Assembly: GCF_000143415.4 (NCBI RefSeq)
Contig: NW_003314288.1
Span: 930,735 to 994,734, forward strand
Reading direction: 5' to 3'
Source: Selaginella moellendorffii
Lineage: Eukaryota; Streptophyta; Lycopodiopsida; Selaginellales; Selaginellaceae
DNA length: 64,000 nt
The position numbers and the translations under genes are program-made. A model generated the notes under the pieces. The model saw only the letters and a program-made list of their open reading frames with translations, was not told the origin of the DNA and did no database searches. Below are positions 12,421-24,208 of this stretch, in pieces. Position 1 is the first letter of the stretch; every line of letters starts with the position of its first letter.

Positions 12421-15110
12421 TTTGAAGCTTTGGAATGCTCAAGGAGTCTTTTCAAACTCAGCAAAGTTGCTGCTTCATATGATGGCCGAGGCTAACTATT
12501 ATCAAGCAGTTCTTTTGATAGAGTTATGCAATCTCATGTGCAAGGCACTACTTTGATAATGTCCTATGACTAAGGAGGAACATGAGATGCATATGAGGCA
12601 AATGCTGCCACTATTGAGGGAGAACAAGCTGTATTCTAAACTGTCAAAGTGTGAGTTCTTCTTGGAGGAGATCAACTATCTTGGGCCACAAGATGGTGTG
12701 CAGGAAGATCCTCAAAAGACTCAGATAGTCGTTGACTAGCTTGTTCCCCCTACTGTGCATGGGTTTCCTTGGTATGGTGGGAGTCTTTTGCCGGTTTGTG
12801 AAGGACTTCTCCTTGATTGCTGCTCCTTTGATGGATATGCTTCGAAACACCACCAAGCATGCTAAGTTGGTGTGGGGTGAAAGTGTCAAGAAGCATTTGA
12901 GCGGTTAAAGCAATCATGTATATTCTACAGAGATTTGCTTGTGATAAGCCACTTGTGGTAGAAGGCTAAGGCTCACACTATGGAGTCTATGTATTCAGAG
13001 GGTATGGCTCATGAGTCCTTTTCTCTTTCTGATCCTAGTGAGGCCATGGGTGTCAGTGTGGACCAAGGAGAGAATGTATCTACTCGTGTTCTAGTTGACA
13101 CTACTGTCACTAAGCTTTCTGAAGGAGTGAAGAAGAATTGTATCAACTCATCTGAGCTGTACGGTTGTTTGTGCAATGAGTTGTGCATAGCCAAGTGCTC
13201 AGTGTCCTCTTTGACTTTGGTGCTACACATACTTTCATTAACAAGGCTAGTGATGAGGGTATAGGAGCTGTCTTGGTGCAAGACTGCTGTCCTATTGCCT
13301 ACATAAGCCACAAGTTTGACGCAACTTAGTTGAACTGCCAACTCGGGTTGTAGTTGTTGCAGTCAAAGAGTGGAGGCATTATCTATATGGTTTGGATTTT
13401 TCATGTGGATAACTTTACCACTTGTCACTCTTTTCACTCGCTAGATAGAGCTTCGAAGCTAGCTAGCTCATTGACTGGAGTTTTTGCAGGAAATGGATGT
13501 GCAGATTCCAAACCACCAGAGGAGTTTAGCTCTGGGGTTTAAGGTGACAAAAACCGATTTCCCGAGGATTCCCGAGTAAAAGTCAAAGGGTAATTTTGAC
13601 TGCAGATTACTCGTGAATACGGAAGATTGATGTTTAAAGCAAAGTTGCTAGGTTTTCCAAGATCTACAACTTTTCTTTAAGACAATTTTCCTGTTTCTGA
13701 AAGGAGTAGACAGTAAAGGTGGTTGTTTCTCCATTGTCTAGGATGGTGAACTCTATCTCATTTGGGAAGCTCTCCAGTGGTTTGCTGGATGAAATTAAGG
13801 AGCTTGCTGACTTTGACTCTTTGTAGTGAAGGCACGTGCAGTTGTTTTGAAGGCCTCTTCCAATGCGATTGTGCTTCCTTCGATGTACAAGATGGTTTCC
13901 TAGTCAAGATAAATCGGGCTATGGTTCCTAGAGATGATGTTCTTTTACAGTGGATTCTGTAAGAGTGTCCGTTGCACCAAGTGCAGGACATCGAGGATGT
14001 GTGTTCTGGTAGAGACGCATTTATTTTGGCCTGGAATGAAATCAGGTGTTGATAAGTATGTGCACAGTTGTTAGACTGGCCTGACGGTCACAATGGATTG
14101 TCAGAAGCATGAAGGTCTCTACCATAGTTAACCTCAATGGAAGTGGGATAGCATTTTCTATGAGTTTCATAGTAGGCACTTCAAGGCAATGATGCTATCT
14201 GGGTTGTTGTGGATTGTGTGATGATGTTGGCTCACTTCTTCCTTGTGAAGATGAATGCTAAGGCTTTTGACCTTGCTCAGCTGTATTTCTCTATGGGCTG
14301 CCTAAGGATGCTGTAAGTGATCGGGATCCCACGTTCACTTTGGAGTTTTGGCAGACGGTGTTCCAGAAGCTTGAGACAAAGCTGAGCATGAACATCCACA
14401 GTCAGATGGACAAACAAAACAAGTTAATTAGGTGCTGGAAGACATGCTGAGATCGATTGTTGGTCATCCGAAGAGGCAAGGTATTTGGGAGAAGTACCTG
14501 CCTTTGTTAGAGTTTGCCCATAACTGTGCCTTCCATTTGGCTATTGAGATGGCTCCGTTTATGGAAATGTATGGCTTTCAACCTCGGTCCCCTGTTGGTA
14601 TGAACTTGGCTACTCTTAAGGTGCACCAGGCAAAGGAGTTGGCTGATGAGCATCGTCAGCACAAGCAGTTTCAGGTTGGAGACAAGGTTTTCCTTCGGTT
14701 GTCTGAAGCTTCTCTTCAAGGTGGAGGTAGTTCTAAGTTGTCGCCATAGTACTGTGGGCCTTGGATTATTCTCAAACGAGTTGAAGACCTTGCCTATCAA
14801 CTAGACTTGCCTAGTGGTGTGAAGATTTCTATGTAGGAAGTTGAAGGCGTGTTTGCATTCTGGTAATATCTTGGACCAGTCTGCGATCAAGATTCCAGAG
14901 ATAGATGTTTGAAGGTTGGCCCTACTTGTGTGTTATAGCAACGGCTAGCACACACACATCATAAGACTTGGAGAGAGTTACTTGTTCAGTGGAATGGTTA
15001 TTCTCCATATGATGCTACATGGGAAGCTGAGGATGATGTTGTTTCCTAATTTTGAGTATGACTTCGATGACATTCCAGAGGAAGAGGAGAAGTAGTCGCT
15101 TGCTCCTATC
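12421..15110 (+). mobile_element. Degenerate chromovirus (Ty3/gypsy), family 2 copy 1
   Basis: Readable pieces in order: reverse transcriptase C-terminus at about 12570-12700 (LRENKLYSKLSKCEFFLEE); protease remnant at about 13200 (LFDFGATHTFI); RNase H start (AYISHKFDAT) at about 13300; integrase end at 14300-14830 (LPLLEFAHN, VGDKVFLRLSEA, AYQLDLPSGVKI); and a chromodomain at about 14970-15060 (LLVQWNGYSPYDATWEAEDD). Protease and RNase H pieces are fused by a deletion. Frameshifts and stops are frequent. A second copy, itself interrupted by another element, lies at 39926-40593 plus 44592-45420. Confidence 0.8.
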
Positions 15111-15199
15111 CTTTCTTTTCTGACCCCGTTGATGGCTGGAGGTGTTGTGTCACATGAGACAGTTAGTGGTTTTGTTAGCGGGATGCTTTGCTAGCTTCT

Positions 15200-16190
15200 C
15201 TCTCCTCAGCTACTGTTCATCATAGTTGGAGCAGAGGGAAAAATGTCACCGTATTTCGTGATGAACCAGCTGATTCTGGACCTAGGTCTCTGATCAAAGA
15301 GCCAAATACCAACTGCAAATTTGCATGTGAAGAGGTGTTCAAGCATCTCCACGGGGTTTTCATTGCATAGAATACACAGAGTTTTGTGAACTGTGAGCCA
15401 ATCACCAACAGGGATGCTGTCTTGCACAAGAAGCCAGCTTACCTTAGCTTCCACCAGTGTCTTCCACATGTTCACAATGTACTTCCGATTCTTCAATTTT
15501 CGCATAAGCTTGGTGTCAATTTTATCCATCAAAAGCTCTCTGCCATGCTTAGACCTGTACATAAAAAAAGACACACTGAACTCATTACCTTCCCAGGATA
15601 ACTGAGCCGGATCCTATATAAGATCAGATATAGGTACTCCCAAAACTAGTGTATTGCAGAGCATTCTCCCAGTTGAACCTTAGGATCCAGTTCAGTGTAT
15701 TTCCCTCTCTGATGTATCTTCCTGATCCTTTTACCGAAGGCCATCCTGGGAACTGGGACCTCCTCGGGAACTATACATGGAAACAGTGCACCACTGTTAT
15801 GGGGATAAAAAACAATACCTTGAGGTGATGGGGTTGTTTCCATAACAAAGATGATTTGAGTCTCAGCACCATCAAGCATTATCCAATCACGAACCTCGAT
15901 AACTTCAGTTTGTAAAGCAAGATGAAGGCGATCACAAGCGATGCTGCCTTAAGCTTTGATGTGGAGTTTTCATCCTGGGTTGTAATGGGTTGTCATGAGG
16001 CCATGTTTGCTCCAAGCGGACGTTAAACAAATACCTGACTTTACCTTTTTCATTGTATCATACCTTGTCCACTGCTGAGGAAGAAAAACAAGATCCCAAC
16101 AAGAACTTTGCTGTAAGTGATGGCTTGCTAGCTCTTTGTAGATCAAATAAGTCTTTGATCGAAGCCTATGCCACCTAGGCCAAAGGCCTC
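15200..16190 (-). pseudogene. LINE-type retrotransposon fragment with zf-RVT domain (copy 1)
   Basis: On the minus strand the 122-codon frame at 15206-15574 has a reverse-transcriptase zinc-binding pattern: LVEAKVSWLL, then CILCNENPVEMLEHLFTCK and a Trp, typical of the zf-RVT region at the end of plant LINE pol proteins. Frames at 15646-15879 and 15970-16347 extend it upstream, with shifts between them. The same sequence recurs at 45512-46663 (minus), and rearranged on the plus strand at 18712-18883 and 20878-21430. No full reverse transcriptase or endonuclease domain is visible. Confidence 0.6.
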
Positions 16191-16380
16191 GTTGATTATA
16201 TATGTCGTTGGTGATCAAGTGTTGGTGAGTTATCCGGTGTTGTGGATCCAAGGTTTTTGCTGCGTAGGTCCTTATCACATCGTCCAACAAGTTGGTCCAC
16301 AAATCTATGTGGTTACACTCAATGCACAACGTCAAGAGAAGATCCATGTGAAGCGGTTGAACAGATTAATGTAAGGATTC
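16171..16380 (+). pseudogene. Gypsy pol C-terminal fragment (post-integrase SH3-like region)
   Basis: A short frame with VGDQVLVSYPVL, then GPYHIVQQVGPQIYVV and HVKRLNRL, matches the general pattern after the integrase core of Ty3/gypsy pol proteins (VGD-V--, GPY-V-, HV-RL). It follows LINE sequence directly. Compared with the second copy (46870-47060), about 385 bp is missing at the junction near 16190. Confidence 0.6.
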
Positions 16381-17090
16381 TACCATATATTCTATGGTAG
16401 ATATAGATAAACTCAACAAGATTGGAATACACTAAATTTTTAATAATAATAAATTAAAAAATTTTAATGTGTATTTATGGAGCCCACAAGAGTAGGAGTG
16501 AGGTGTTATCATATTATGAATCCCACAAGATCAAGAGTGAGAGGTGTTAATCATATTATTTATATGCTCCATATGATCCTGAAGTTTAGGGGGCCCAGGT
16601 AAGTTGGAGGAAAGAAAAAAAAGAATTAATTAGAGTTATTGTGAAATTAGAGTATAAATGTGAGTTAAGAGTTAACACGAGCTAAAAGAGGGAAGTAGGA
16701 ATGCTGGGATGGAGTTCCACCAGGTAGAAAAGACAAGTCATACCTCAAGCCTCAGATTGCTCCCACCCTGCCTCCACCCGGTTGCCTACTTTAACCAAGC
16801 CCCGAACCACCCAGCAGTCTTGGCGCACAGGGATGACATCAGCCCTAACCTCTTGCTCCACTGCTCCTACTTCTGAGCTGCTAGCAGCTTCTCCCCTCCT
16901 TAAAAAAAACGGTCTGTTGTTCTCTTGGGAGTTCAAGAGGCGTCCTCTTCACCGTCTCCTCTGTTTTTGCTAGCTAGTTAGCTCTTACAAGGAGCACAAG
17001 CCAAGTTCAGCTCCATGCTCAGCTCTATCATCTCCTCTTTAAGACACCTCACCTCTTTGAAGCCATTCAGGAGAGCTAGCACGCTTCACG
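16381..17090. other. Non-coding AT-rich stretch, no gene seen
   Basis: No convincing frame. It contains a short internal duplication (two gaggtgtta-type segments separated by catattat and cccacaagag). The same region recurs with small deletions at 47100-47690. It ends in a homopolymeric C run at about 17100-17113, directly downstream of the hypothetical minus-strand gene. Confidence 0.5.
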
Positions 17091-17091
17091 T

Positions 17092-17560
17092 CTAGACGTC
17101 CCCCCCCCCCCCCTCCTTTTTTTGTGCGATTGTCTCTTCAAACTCATCATACTTATTCAACTCACCAACCTTACCAAGCCGAGTGCAGGTTTTGAAACCC
17201 CATGAGTCACCTTGGCCTTTTTCCATCTTCCAGTTGAGCTCTCCAACAATCTTGACGTGCAGATGCGTGCAAACTGCTCCTTGAGCCAGGACCATTTCTC
17301 CAGGAGATAACTTATGCTACAACACTCTCCACTCGATGATCTCAATGTGGAAAGATCCACAAAGCTGTCCCACTCATCATAGTTGTAGAAGAAATCATCC
17401 TCATACTGCATCTGCAACCTTGCTCGAGCCCAAACCTCCACCATTGCAAGCTTCTCCCTCATCTTGATCAGCTCACACTTGAGGTGGCAAAACAAGTTCA
17501 GGTCCTGAGGAACAACACCTTTCCCGGGTACCTGTCTCGAATCCTGTGAAAGTACAGTGG
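17092..17560 (-). pseudogene. Hypothetical protein gene fragment (copy 1, frameshifted)
   Basis: The frame at 17157-17495 translates to almost the same protein as 47695-48207, with features such as MREKLAMVEVWARARLQ and YNYDEWDSFVDLSTL. Near 17164 copy 1 lacks one A that copy 2 has, which shifts the frame before the Lys/Arg-rich tail. The N-terminus found in copy 2 (MFRDRYPGKVYSIVV) is also broken here near 17515. I do not recognise the family. The charged segment with regular hydrophobic spacing could be a short coiled coil. Function unknown. Confidence 0.45.
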
Positions 17561-18461
17561 ACGATGTGGTGTTTCAGATCGCAGCGGAATGATAACTTGA
17601 TGAAAGCAACAAAACCATTGAGCTCGCTCTTTGGGGATCAATTATCATTTCCTCCTTTGAAGCAATGAGCAGCAGGCCTTGATCACATCCAGAAGTACTA
17701 GAGATAGTCTGCAAAAGCAAGTTTGACACCAGTTATTTTGGCAACACAGAAGAAAAAGAAGAAAAATAAACTCAGGTTTCAAAATTTATAGAGATCCATA
17801 CAATCCAAAATCCTCCATGAACTTAATGCCACTTTCAGCACCTCCAAGCTCTGCCGAAAAACGTAGCCACGGTATGCCACAATCATTTGCTTGAAAATCT
17901 GAAGATGTCAATCAAAGCATGCAAGCAAAAACATGAAGTAAAGAAGCGCAGGTTGACAACAAAGGAGATAAACTGAGCAAGGCCAAGAACACATATAAGG
18001 ACTGAATGTAAACACGTGAGGCCTCGCGTGGTTTTTTCCTCCGTGTGTGGCTTCATGTGCGAAGAGTTTGGTGTGGTAAGGTATGTTGTGGAGCAGCCAG
18101 AGCCCCAGGGTGAATATAAGCACGTGAGGCCTTGTGAGGTTTTACCACCACCCGAGGACTCCTGTGTATGGGCCCCAGGCGAGAGTCATTTGCGAAAGTG
18201 TTCTGCATGAAACTGGTGCCCTGAGGCTTCTGGCCGAAGAGCATTTTTTATTTAATTTGTGTAGAGTGTGGTTTATTTTTGCATATTGAGTGTATCGATA
18301 TCTTTTAGTTAGCAGATTATATTGAAGAACTGAAGACTACCTACAGTTAAGTGCATGCAGCAACAGATCATATAAAAAATGAATGAAGAGAATAACAAAT
18401 CGGGATTTCTAGGAAGTTCGTGTTGTTAGTAATAATAATAATAATCATAAAAACCTGACGC
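17561..18461. other. Non-coding or intron-rich flank, no gene assigned
   Basis: Upstream (on the minus strand) of the hypothetical gene and left of the PPR promoter region. Short frames exist but none is convincing. A roughly 30-bp motif around acgtgaggcct occurs twice (about 18014 and 18120). Recurs at 48210-49140. Confidence 0.4.
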
Positions 18462-18711
18462 ATGCATACCCTAGAAATCCCGATTTGTTATTACTTAACT
18501 GTAGTAGTAAAAAGCTCGTGTTTTCTGTTTTTTCTTTTTCTAATTCTTTTCCTTTTTAAACTTTACAATGTCACAGTACATGCATAATTTTCAGACAATC
18601 TTCTAACTGGCTGAACATCTAGGGTTTGTGTGGTGTGTGTGTATCTCAACAATCTCATGCAGTGGAAAACGTTTTTCAGGGATCCCACTTTCTGGTGGGA
18701 CAACAGGTTGG
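18462..18711 (+). pseudogene. Rearranged copy of the PPR gene 5' region, including part of the PDF motif
   Basis: Bases 18462-18622 match, inverted and with a deletion, the upstream region seen at 49143-49400. From about 18620 the sequence runs in direct orientation like 49401-49488, covering the start of the PPR frame and its FRDPTFWWDNR segment. It stops at acaacagg and is joined directly to LINE sequence. The fragment shows the 5' end of the PPR gene was duplicated and partly inverted in copy 1. Confidence 0.6.
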
Positions 18712-18883
18712 GAGCTTTGATCAAAGACTTATTGGATCTACAAAGAGCTAGCAAGCCAAAGTTCTTGTTGGGATCTTGTTTTTCTTCCTCAGCAGTGGAC
18801 AAGGTATGATACAATGAAAAAGGTAAAGTCAGGTATTTGTTTAATGTCTGCTTGGAGCAAACCTGATAGCCTCATGACAACCC
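18712..18883 (+). pseudogene. LINE fragment (plus orientation), left of a nested LTR insertion
   Basis: Reverse-complement match to 15990-16165 and 46340-46490, with readable LIKDLLDLQRASKP. It ends in catgacaaccc. The same LINE continues at 20878 with aacccattacaaccc. Removing 18884-20882 therefore rebuilds exactly the uninterrupted sequence seen (inverted) near 15980-16000. Confidence 0.7.
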
Positions 18884-20877
18884 TGACACAAACCACTGAA
18901 ATATTTTAAGAATATTCCATGGCTTGTGGGATTTAACACTTTATTTGTCAAGAAGTTTGAAGAGGTTGATCTCGTAAACCAGCTGTTAAAGATCAGGCAA
19001 GGGACTTTGTCTTTGGATGTGTATGCCCGCAAGTTCTGCGATCTTTGCTTTAGTTTCATGGGCACCTATATGAGTTGCTGAAGGTGCAATATTTCATCAA
19101 AGGATTGAATTCTATGGATGTGCAATAGAAGGTCAAGAAGGATTTTCCAGCAACATTGACTAATGCTATCACTAAGGCTTAGATCTTTTCGCCCGAACCG
19201 TCAGTCAACTTAGTCAACTCTGGTCAACGAGATGGTCTATGGAGTAGTCAACGTGATGACCAGCTCACCAATGCTTCATATTCGGGGAAGAAATTGTCGT
19301 TATTTTGTTGTGGCTCGAAGCATGAAGATGGCAATGAGGCTAAGAGACTTCATTTGGACCAGCAAAAGAAGGACAATGTAGAGGGCAATTGTTTTCGTTG
19401 CCGCAGGGATGGATATTAGAACAAGGATTGTTTTGAAGGGGTTAATGAATGATAAGATGACTGTGGTGGAAATTATAGGCAATGATGTGAGTGATAGTGC
19501 TTTTGAGGCCGTATTGCTTCAAGTTAAGCATCCTTTCACATTCATAAGCCACAAGTTTGATGCCACATAATGGAATTGACCTACTCGAGAATGGCAATAT
19601 TATCTATATGGATTGGACTTCCATGTAAATTCAAATTATCAATCTCTCCAGATATAGATCTTCAAGGCCGTCTTGCTCGTTGGCAAGAGTCCTTGCAGGA
19701 AATGTTTGTTAAGATCCGGTACAAGCATAGAGGTGACAATAAAGTGGCTAATGCATTATCTAGGATGGTAAATTCTATCTCATTCGTGAAGCTATCCAGT
19801 GATCTCTTGGATGAGCTTAAGGAGTTTGCTGACTTCAACTCCTTTATCACTGATATTCGCACGAAGGTTTTGTTGAAGGACGCCTCTAGAGATTTGAAGG
19901 GTGACAAGTTTGCGTCATTCTAAATATGAGATGGAATCCTGGTGAAGAAGGGACGTGTAGTGGTTCCTCATGTTGCCAAACTCATTAAACAGATTTTAGT
20001 CACATAGAATGTTGGATGAATCTTCAAACTAACTAACAAATCCAAAGTGTATACAAGATCCCCCACATGCTATATGATTGTCCAAGGTCCACAATATTGT
20101 GAAGACAACTTAGCACTGCCACCTCCTTTCAGAGACTATTGTGCATCTAATAGCTTAAGGAAAACTTTGTCACCAACTTTGTACTCTTGATGATGATGAT
20201 GCTTATCACCCAATCTTTTGTCTCACTCTTGCATCCAGCCAATATTCTTGCTCAAAGATTGGTGAAAACATATTGGAAGACAATTAGGGAGTTGTTAGTT
20301 TAGTGGAATAATTATTCCATGGACAAAGTTACATGGGAAACTGAGGATGACACGAAGAAAGTGTTTTCAAGTTTTGGTTATGACTTGGATGACATTCTTG
20401 AGGAAGGGGAGAATTGAGTTCTATAACCGTATTGCTATATGATTTGAGCTGTTTATTCTATTCTCATTCTCTTGTTTCCATGACCGTATTGTCATGTGAG
20501 AAAGTTGTATTGCTTTCTTTCGTTCATTGTTGTTTATCACGACATTGGTGTTGCCGTTTGCACATTTTTTCTCCATGGCCATATTGCCTTGGACTCCCTT
20601 CATATGAGGCTTTTTTAGCTTCTCGAAGCTGTCATATGTGGCTGGGTCATGAGGGAGGGGAAAATGACACGAACCACATGAATATTCTAAGAATATTCTA
20701 TGGCCTGTGGGATTTAAGGCCATAATGCTTTAAGAGTTGGGAGGTTGGCCTAGGGTTCACTCTCTTATTCGTGGATAAAATTGACACCAAGCTTATGCGA
20801 AAGCTGAAGAATCAGAAGTACATTGTGAACATGTGGAAGACACTGGTGGAAGCTAAGGTAAGCTGGCTTCTTGTTCA
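18884..20877 (+). mobile_element. Chromovirus-type LTR element inserted in a LINE, with 5-bp target duplication
   Basis: Flanked by aaccc at 18879-18883 and 20878-20882. Begins tgacacaaacc. A second LTR start (tgacacgaacc, 20665) is preceded by the polypurine tract gagggaggggaaaa (20651-20664). Inside are gag remnants (KKFEEVDLVNQLLKIRQGTL, about 18945-19180), a zinc-knuckle trace, RNase H end and spacer (19570-19923; YKHRGDNKVANALSRM), and a chromodomain tail (about 20280-20400). Reverse transcriptase and integrase core are deleted, and the first LTR is cut to about 55 bp. The last ~105 bp (20773-20876) are LINE-derived. Confidence 0.7.
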
Positions 20878-21430
20878 AACCCATTACAACCCAGGATGAA
20901 AACTCCATATCAAAGCTTAAGGCAGCATCACTTGTGATTGCCTTCATCTTGCTTTACAAACTGAAGTTATCAAGGTTCGTGATTGGATAATGCTTGATGG
21001 TGTTGAGACTCAAATCATCTTTGTTATGGAAAAAACCCCATCTCAAGGTATTGTTTTCTATCCCCATAACAGTGGTGCACTGTTTCCATGTATAGTTCCC
21101 GAGGAGGTCCCAGTTCCCAGGATGGCCTTTGGTAAAAGGATCAGGACAATACATCAGAGAGGGAAATACACTGAACTGGATCCTAAGGTTCAACTGGGAG
21201 AATGCTCTGCAATACACTAGTTTGGGGAGTACCTATATCTGATCTTATATAGGATCCAGTTCAGTTATCCTGGAAAGGTAATGAGTTCAGTGTGTCTTTT
21301 TTTATGTACAGGTCTAAGCATGGCAGAGAGCCGCAGGACAGCATCCCTGTTGGTGATTGGCTCACAGTTCACAAAACTCTGTATTCTATGCAAGGAAAAT
21401 CCTTGGAGATGCTTGAACACCTCTTCACAT
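20878..21430 (+). pseudogene. LINE fragment (plus orientation), right of the nested insertion
   Basis: Continues the LINE of 18712-18883. The frame at 20990-21220 (MLDGVETQIIFVM; PHNSGALFPCIVP) parallels the minus-strand frame 15646-15879. Near 21330 it lacks the roughly 125-bp segment encoding MDKIDTKLMRKLKNRKYIV. That segment is instead found about 450 bp upstream at 20773-20876. Part of the zinc-binding end (LEMLEHLFTCK) remains. Confidence 0.6.
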
Positions 21431-21431
21431 G

Positions 21432-21525
21432 CAAGTCGTCACGAATAGATCTACCTGTTTCTTCTCCTTGCTCAGCATTGAATGGATCTCCATCCCAATG
21501 CGTAGAGCTCTCTCCCTCTTCTCGC
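21432..21525 (-). pseudogene. Inverted fragment of a PPR repeat unit
   Basis: The minus-strand frame reads EKRERALRIGMEIHSMLSKE followed by KKQVDLFV, matching the L-motif part of the 333-bp PPR unit and closest to the sixth unit of the second gene (KKQVDLFVATC). It is joined at 21526 to sequence like 18180-18240, a flank that is not normally next to a PPR unit. A misplaced scrap from rearrangement of the PPR locus. Confidence 0.7.
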
Positions 21526-21880
21526 GGACGAGAGTCATTTGCGAAAGTGTTCTGCATGAAACTGGTGCCCTGAGGCTTCTGGCCGTGTTGCCCCACGAAG
21601 TGTTAGTAATAATAATAATAATCATAGAAACCTTGAAAATTATGCATGTACTGATTCTTCAGCTCTTGAGCAACTGATTGCTGCTGGCTCACTTTCTATA
21701 ATATCAAAGAGAATTTTTTTTAACAATAAACATCTAAGCTGCTGCAGTTAAGCTGTGACATTGTAAAGTTTTAAAAGAAAATGAATTTGAAAAAGAAAAA
21801 ACAGAAAACACGAGCTTTTTACTACTACAGTTAAGTAATAACAAATTGGGATTTCTAGGGTATGCGTGCGGCGCTAGGGT

Positions 21881-23590
21881 TTGTGTGGTGTGTGTGACAA
21901 TCTCATGGAGTTCAGGGATCCCACTTTCTGGTGGGACAACAGGTACAAGAAGAAAAACAAGTTCTTCTCAGAGTCCTACCCGGATTTCAAACATGTTTCT
22001 ACCGGAGAGAGCCTGTGGATCGCCAACAGGAAAACACCAACCTTGGTCTCTGCAACACTCGAGTCGCTCGCTGACCCAGCTATAGGTAAGGCCACCACGG
22101 CCCGCTACAAATCTCCACATACCCCACCTGTAGCTGGTGATGAACCGGTGAGTTTAGGGACGCTGATACACCGCGTGAGAGACTCAGCTGAGAGCAGATC
22201 CCTTTCTTTGGGAAAACAAGCCCATGAAGCTGTGCTCAAGAGTGATGAGCACAAAAGCAACATCTACTTGTTGACGGGATTGATCGATATGTACTGCAAG
22301 TGTGGCGAGCTTGAGGAGGCTCGCAAGATTTTCGACTCCATGGGAACCCGGAGTGTTGTGTCCTACAACGCGATCATCCAGGGCTGCGGCTCGAACGGGC
22401 AACCTGAGCTTGCTCTGGAGTACTACTCTGCCCTGAGAGCTTGTACCACCATTCAACCCAACGATTGGACACATGTCGCGGTGATCAGTGCCTGCTCCAG
22501 ACTTGCTACCGAATCCAGCGAGAAGAGGGAGAGAGCTCTACGCATCGGGATGGAAGTCCATTCAATGCTGAGCAAGGAGAAGAAACAGCTAGATCTGTTC
22601 GTGGCGAATTGCCTGGTAGACATGTACTGCAAGTGTGGCGAGCTTGAGGAGGCTTGCAAGATTTTCCACTCCATGGGAACCCGGAGTGTTGTGTCCTACA
22701 CCGCGATCATCCAGGGCTGCAACACGAACGGGCGAGCTGAACTTGCTCTGGAGTACTACTCTGCCTTGAGAGCTTGTACCACCATTCAACCCAACGATCG
22801 GACTCATCTCGCGGTGATCAGCGCCTGCTCCACACTTGCTACCGAATCCAGCGAGAAGAGGGAGAGAGCTCTACGCATCGGGATGGAGATCCATTCAATG
22901 CTGAGCAAGGAGAAGAAACAGCTAGATCTTTTCGTGGCGAATTGCCTGGTAGACATGTACTGCAAGTGTGGCGAGCTTGAGGAGGCTCGCAAGATTTTCC
23001 ACTCCATGGGAACTCGGAGTGTTGTGTCCTACACCGCGATCATCCAGGGCTGCAACACGAACGGGCGAGCTGAACTTGCTCTGGAGTACTACTCTGCCCT
23101 GAGAGCTGATAACACCATTCAAGCTAATGCTTGCACCTACACCTGCGTCCTTGTTGCTTGCGGGAGTGTGATGGCGATCAAGCTCGGGAGGGAGATTCAC
23201 CAGCTGGCGAAGCATAAAGGGCTGCTGAAAAACGATCCAGTTCTGGGCTCCAGCCTGGTGACCTTCTACGGCAAATGCGGCGATGTTGATTCTGCTCAGG
23301 AAGCGTTTGACGAGTGCCAAGCTCGGGACAACACGGGTCTCTGGAACTCTCTCATACAGGCTTACACTCTCCAGGGCCGATCGATCGAGGCCTTGGAGCG
23401 TTTCTATTCCATGACTCAGGAGGAGGGCTGTAAAGCTGACGATGTGAGTTTTGTCTCGGTGTTGAACGCTTGCAGCCATGGTGGTCTGGTCGGGAAAGGA
23501 AGGCAGCTTCTGGATGAAATGCCCAAGCAGTATGGAGTCAAGCCACGTCTGGAGCATTATGTATGCCTGATCGATATGCTCGGGCGAGCT
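21881..23590 (+). CDS. PDF-motif PPR-DYW protein, copy 1 (3 repeat units, 3' end in gap)
   Basis: Probable organellar RNA-editing type PPR protein. The frame opens with MCGVCDNLMEFRDP and an apparent PDF motif (WWDNRYKKKN, YPDFKHVSTGESLWI; residues about 12-60) known from plant organellar single-stranded DNA-binding (OSB) proteins. A linker and PLS-class repeats follow. Three copies of a 111-residue S-P-L unit (DMYCKCGELEEA at 22286, 22619 and 22952, period 333 bp) lead to unique P/L/S motifs. The frame enters an N gap at 23591, so the E and DYW domains are not visible. The paralog at 49387 shows what is likely missing. Relative to it, about 40 bp is lost near the start codon. Confidence 0.85.
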
Positions 23591-24208
23591 NNNNNNNNNN
23601 NNNNNNNNNNNNNNNNNNNNNNNNNNNNNNNNNNNNNNNNNNNNNNNNNNNNNNNNNNNNNNNNNNNNNNNNNNNNNNNNNNNNNNNNNNNNNNNNNNNN
23701 NNNNNNNNNNNNNNNNNNNNNNNNNNNNNNNNNNNNNNNNNNNNNNNNNNNNNNNNNNNNNNNNNNNNNNNNNNNNNNNNNNNNNNNNNNNNNNNNNNNN
23801 NNNNNNNNNNNNNNNNNNNNNNNNNNNNNNNNNNNNNNNNNNNNNNNNNNNNNNNNNNNNNNNNNNNNNNNNNNNNNNNNNNNNNNNNNNNNNNNNNNNN
23901 NNNNNNNNNNNNNNNNNNNNNNNNNNNNNNNNNNNNNNNNNNNNNNNNNNNNNNNNNNNNNNNNNNNNNNNNNNNNNNNNNNNNNNNNNNNNNNNNNNNN
24001 NNNNNNNNNNNNNNNNNNNNNNNNNNNNNNNNNNNNNNNNNNNNNNNNNNNNNNNNNNNNNNNNNNNNNNNNNNNNNNNNNNNNNNNNNNNNNNNNNNNN
24101 NNNNNNNNNNNNNNNNNNNNNNNNNNNNNNNNNNNNNNNNNNNNNNNNNNNNNNNNNNNNNNNNNNNNNNNNNNNNNNNNNNNNNNNNNNNNNNNNNNNN
24201 NNNNNNNN
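23591..24208. other. Assembly gap (618 N)
   Basis: The gap replaces the end of PPR copy 1. In the second copy the corresponding interval (52459-53369) is 911 bp and holds the E/DYW end and 3' flank, so the gap length is probably an estimate. Confidence 0.98.

Noticed and set aside
17096-17113. Poly-C tract as a functional element
   Set aside because: Replaced by a C/T mixture in the second copy. Most simply a slippage tract or sequencing artefact.
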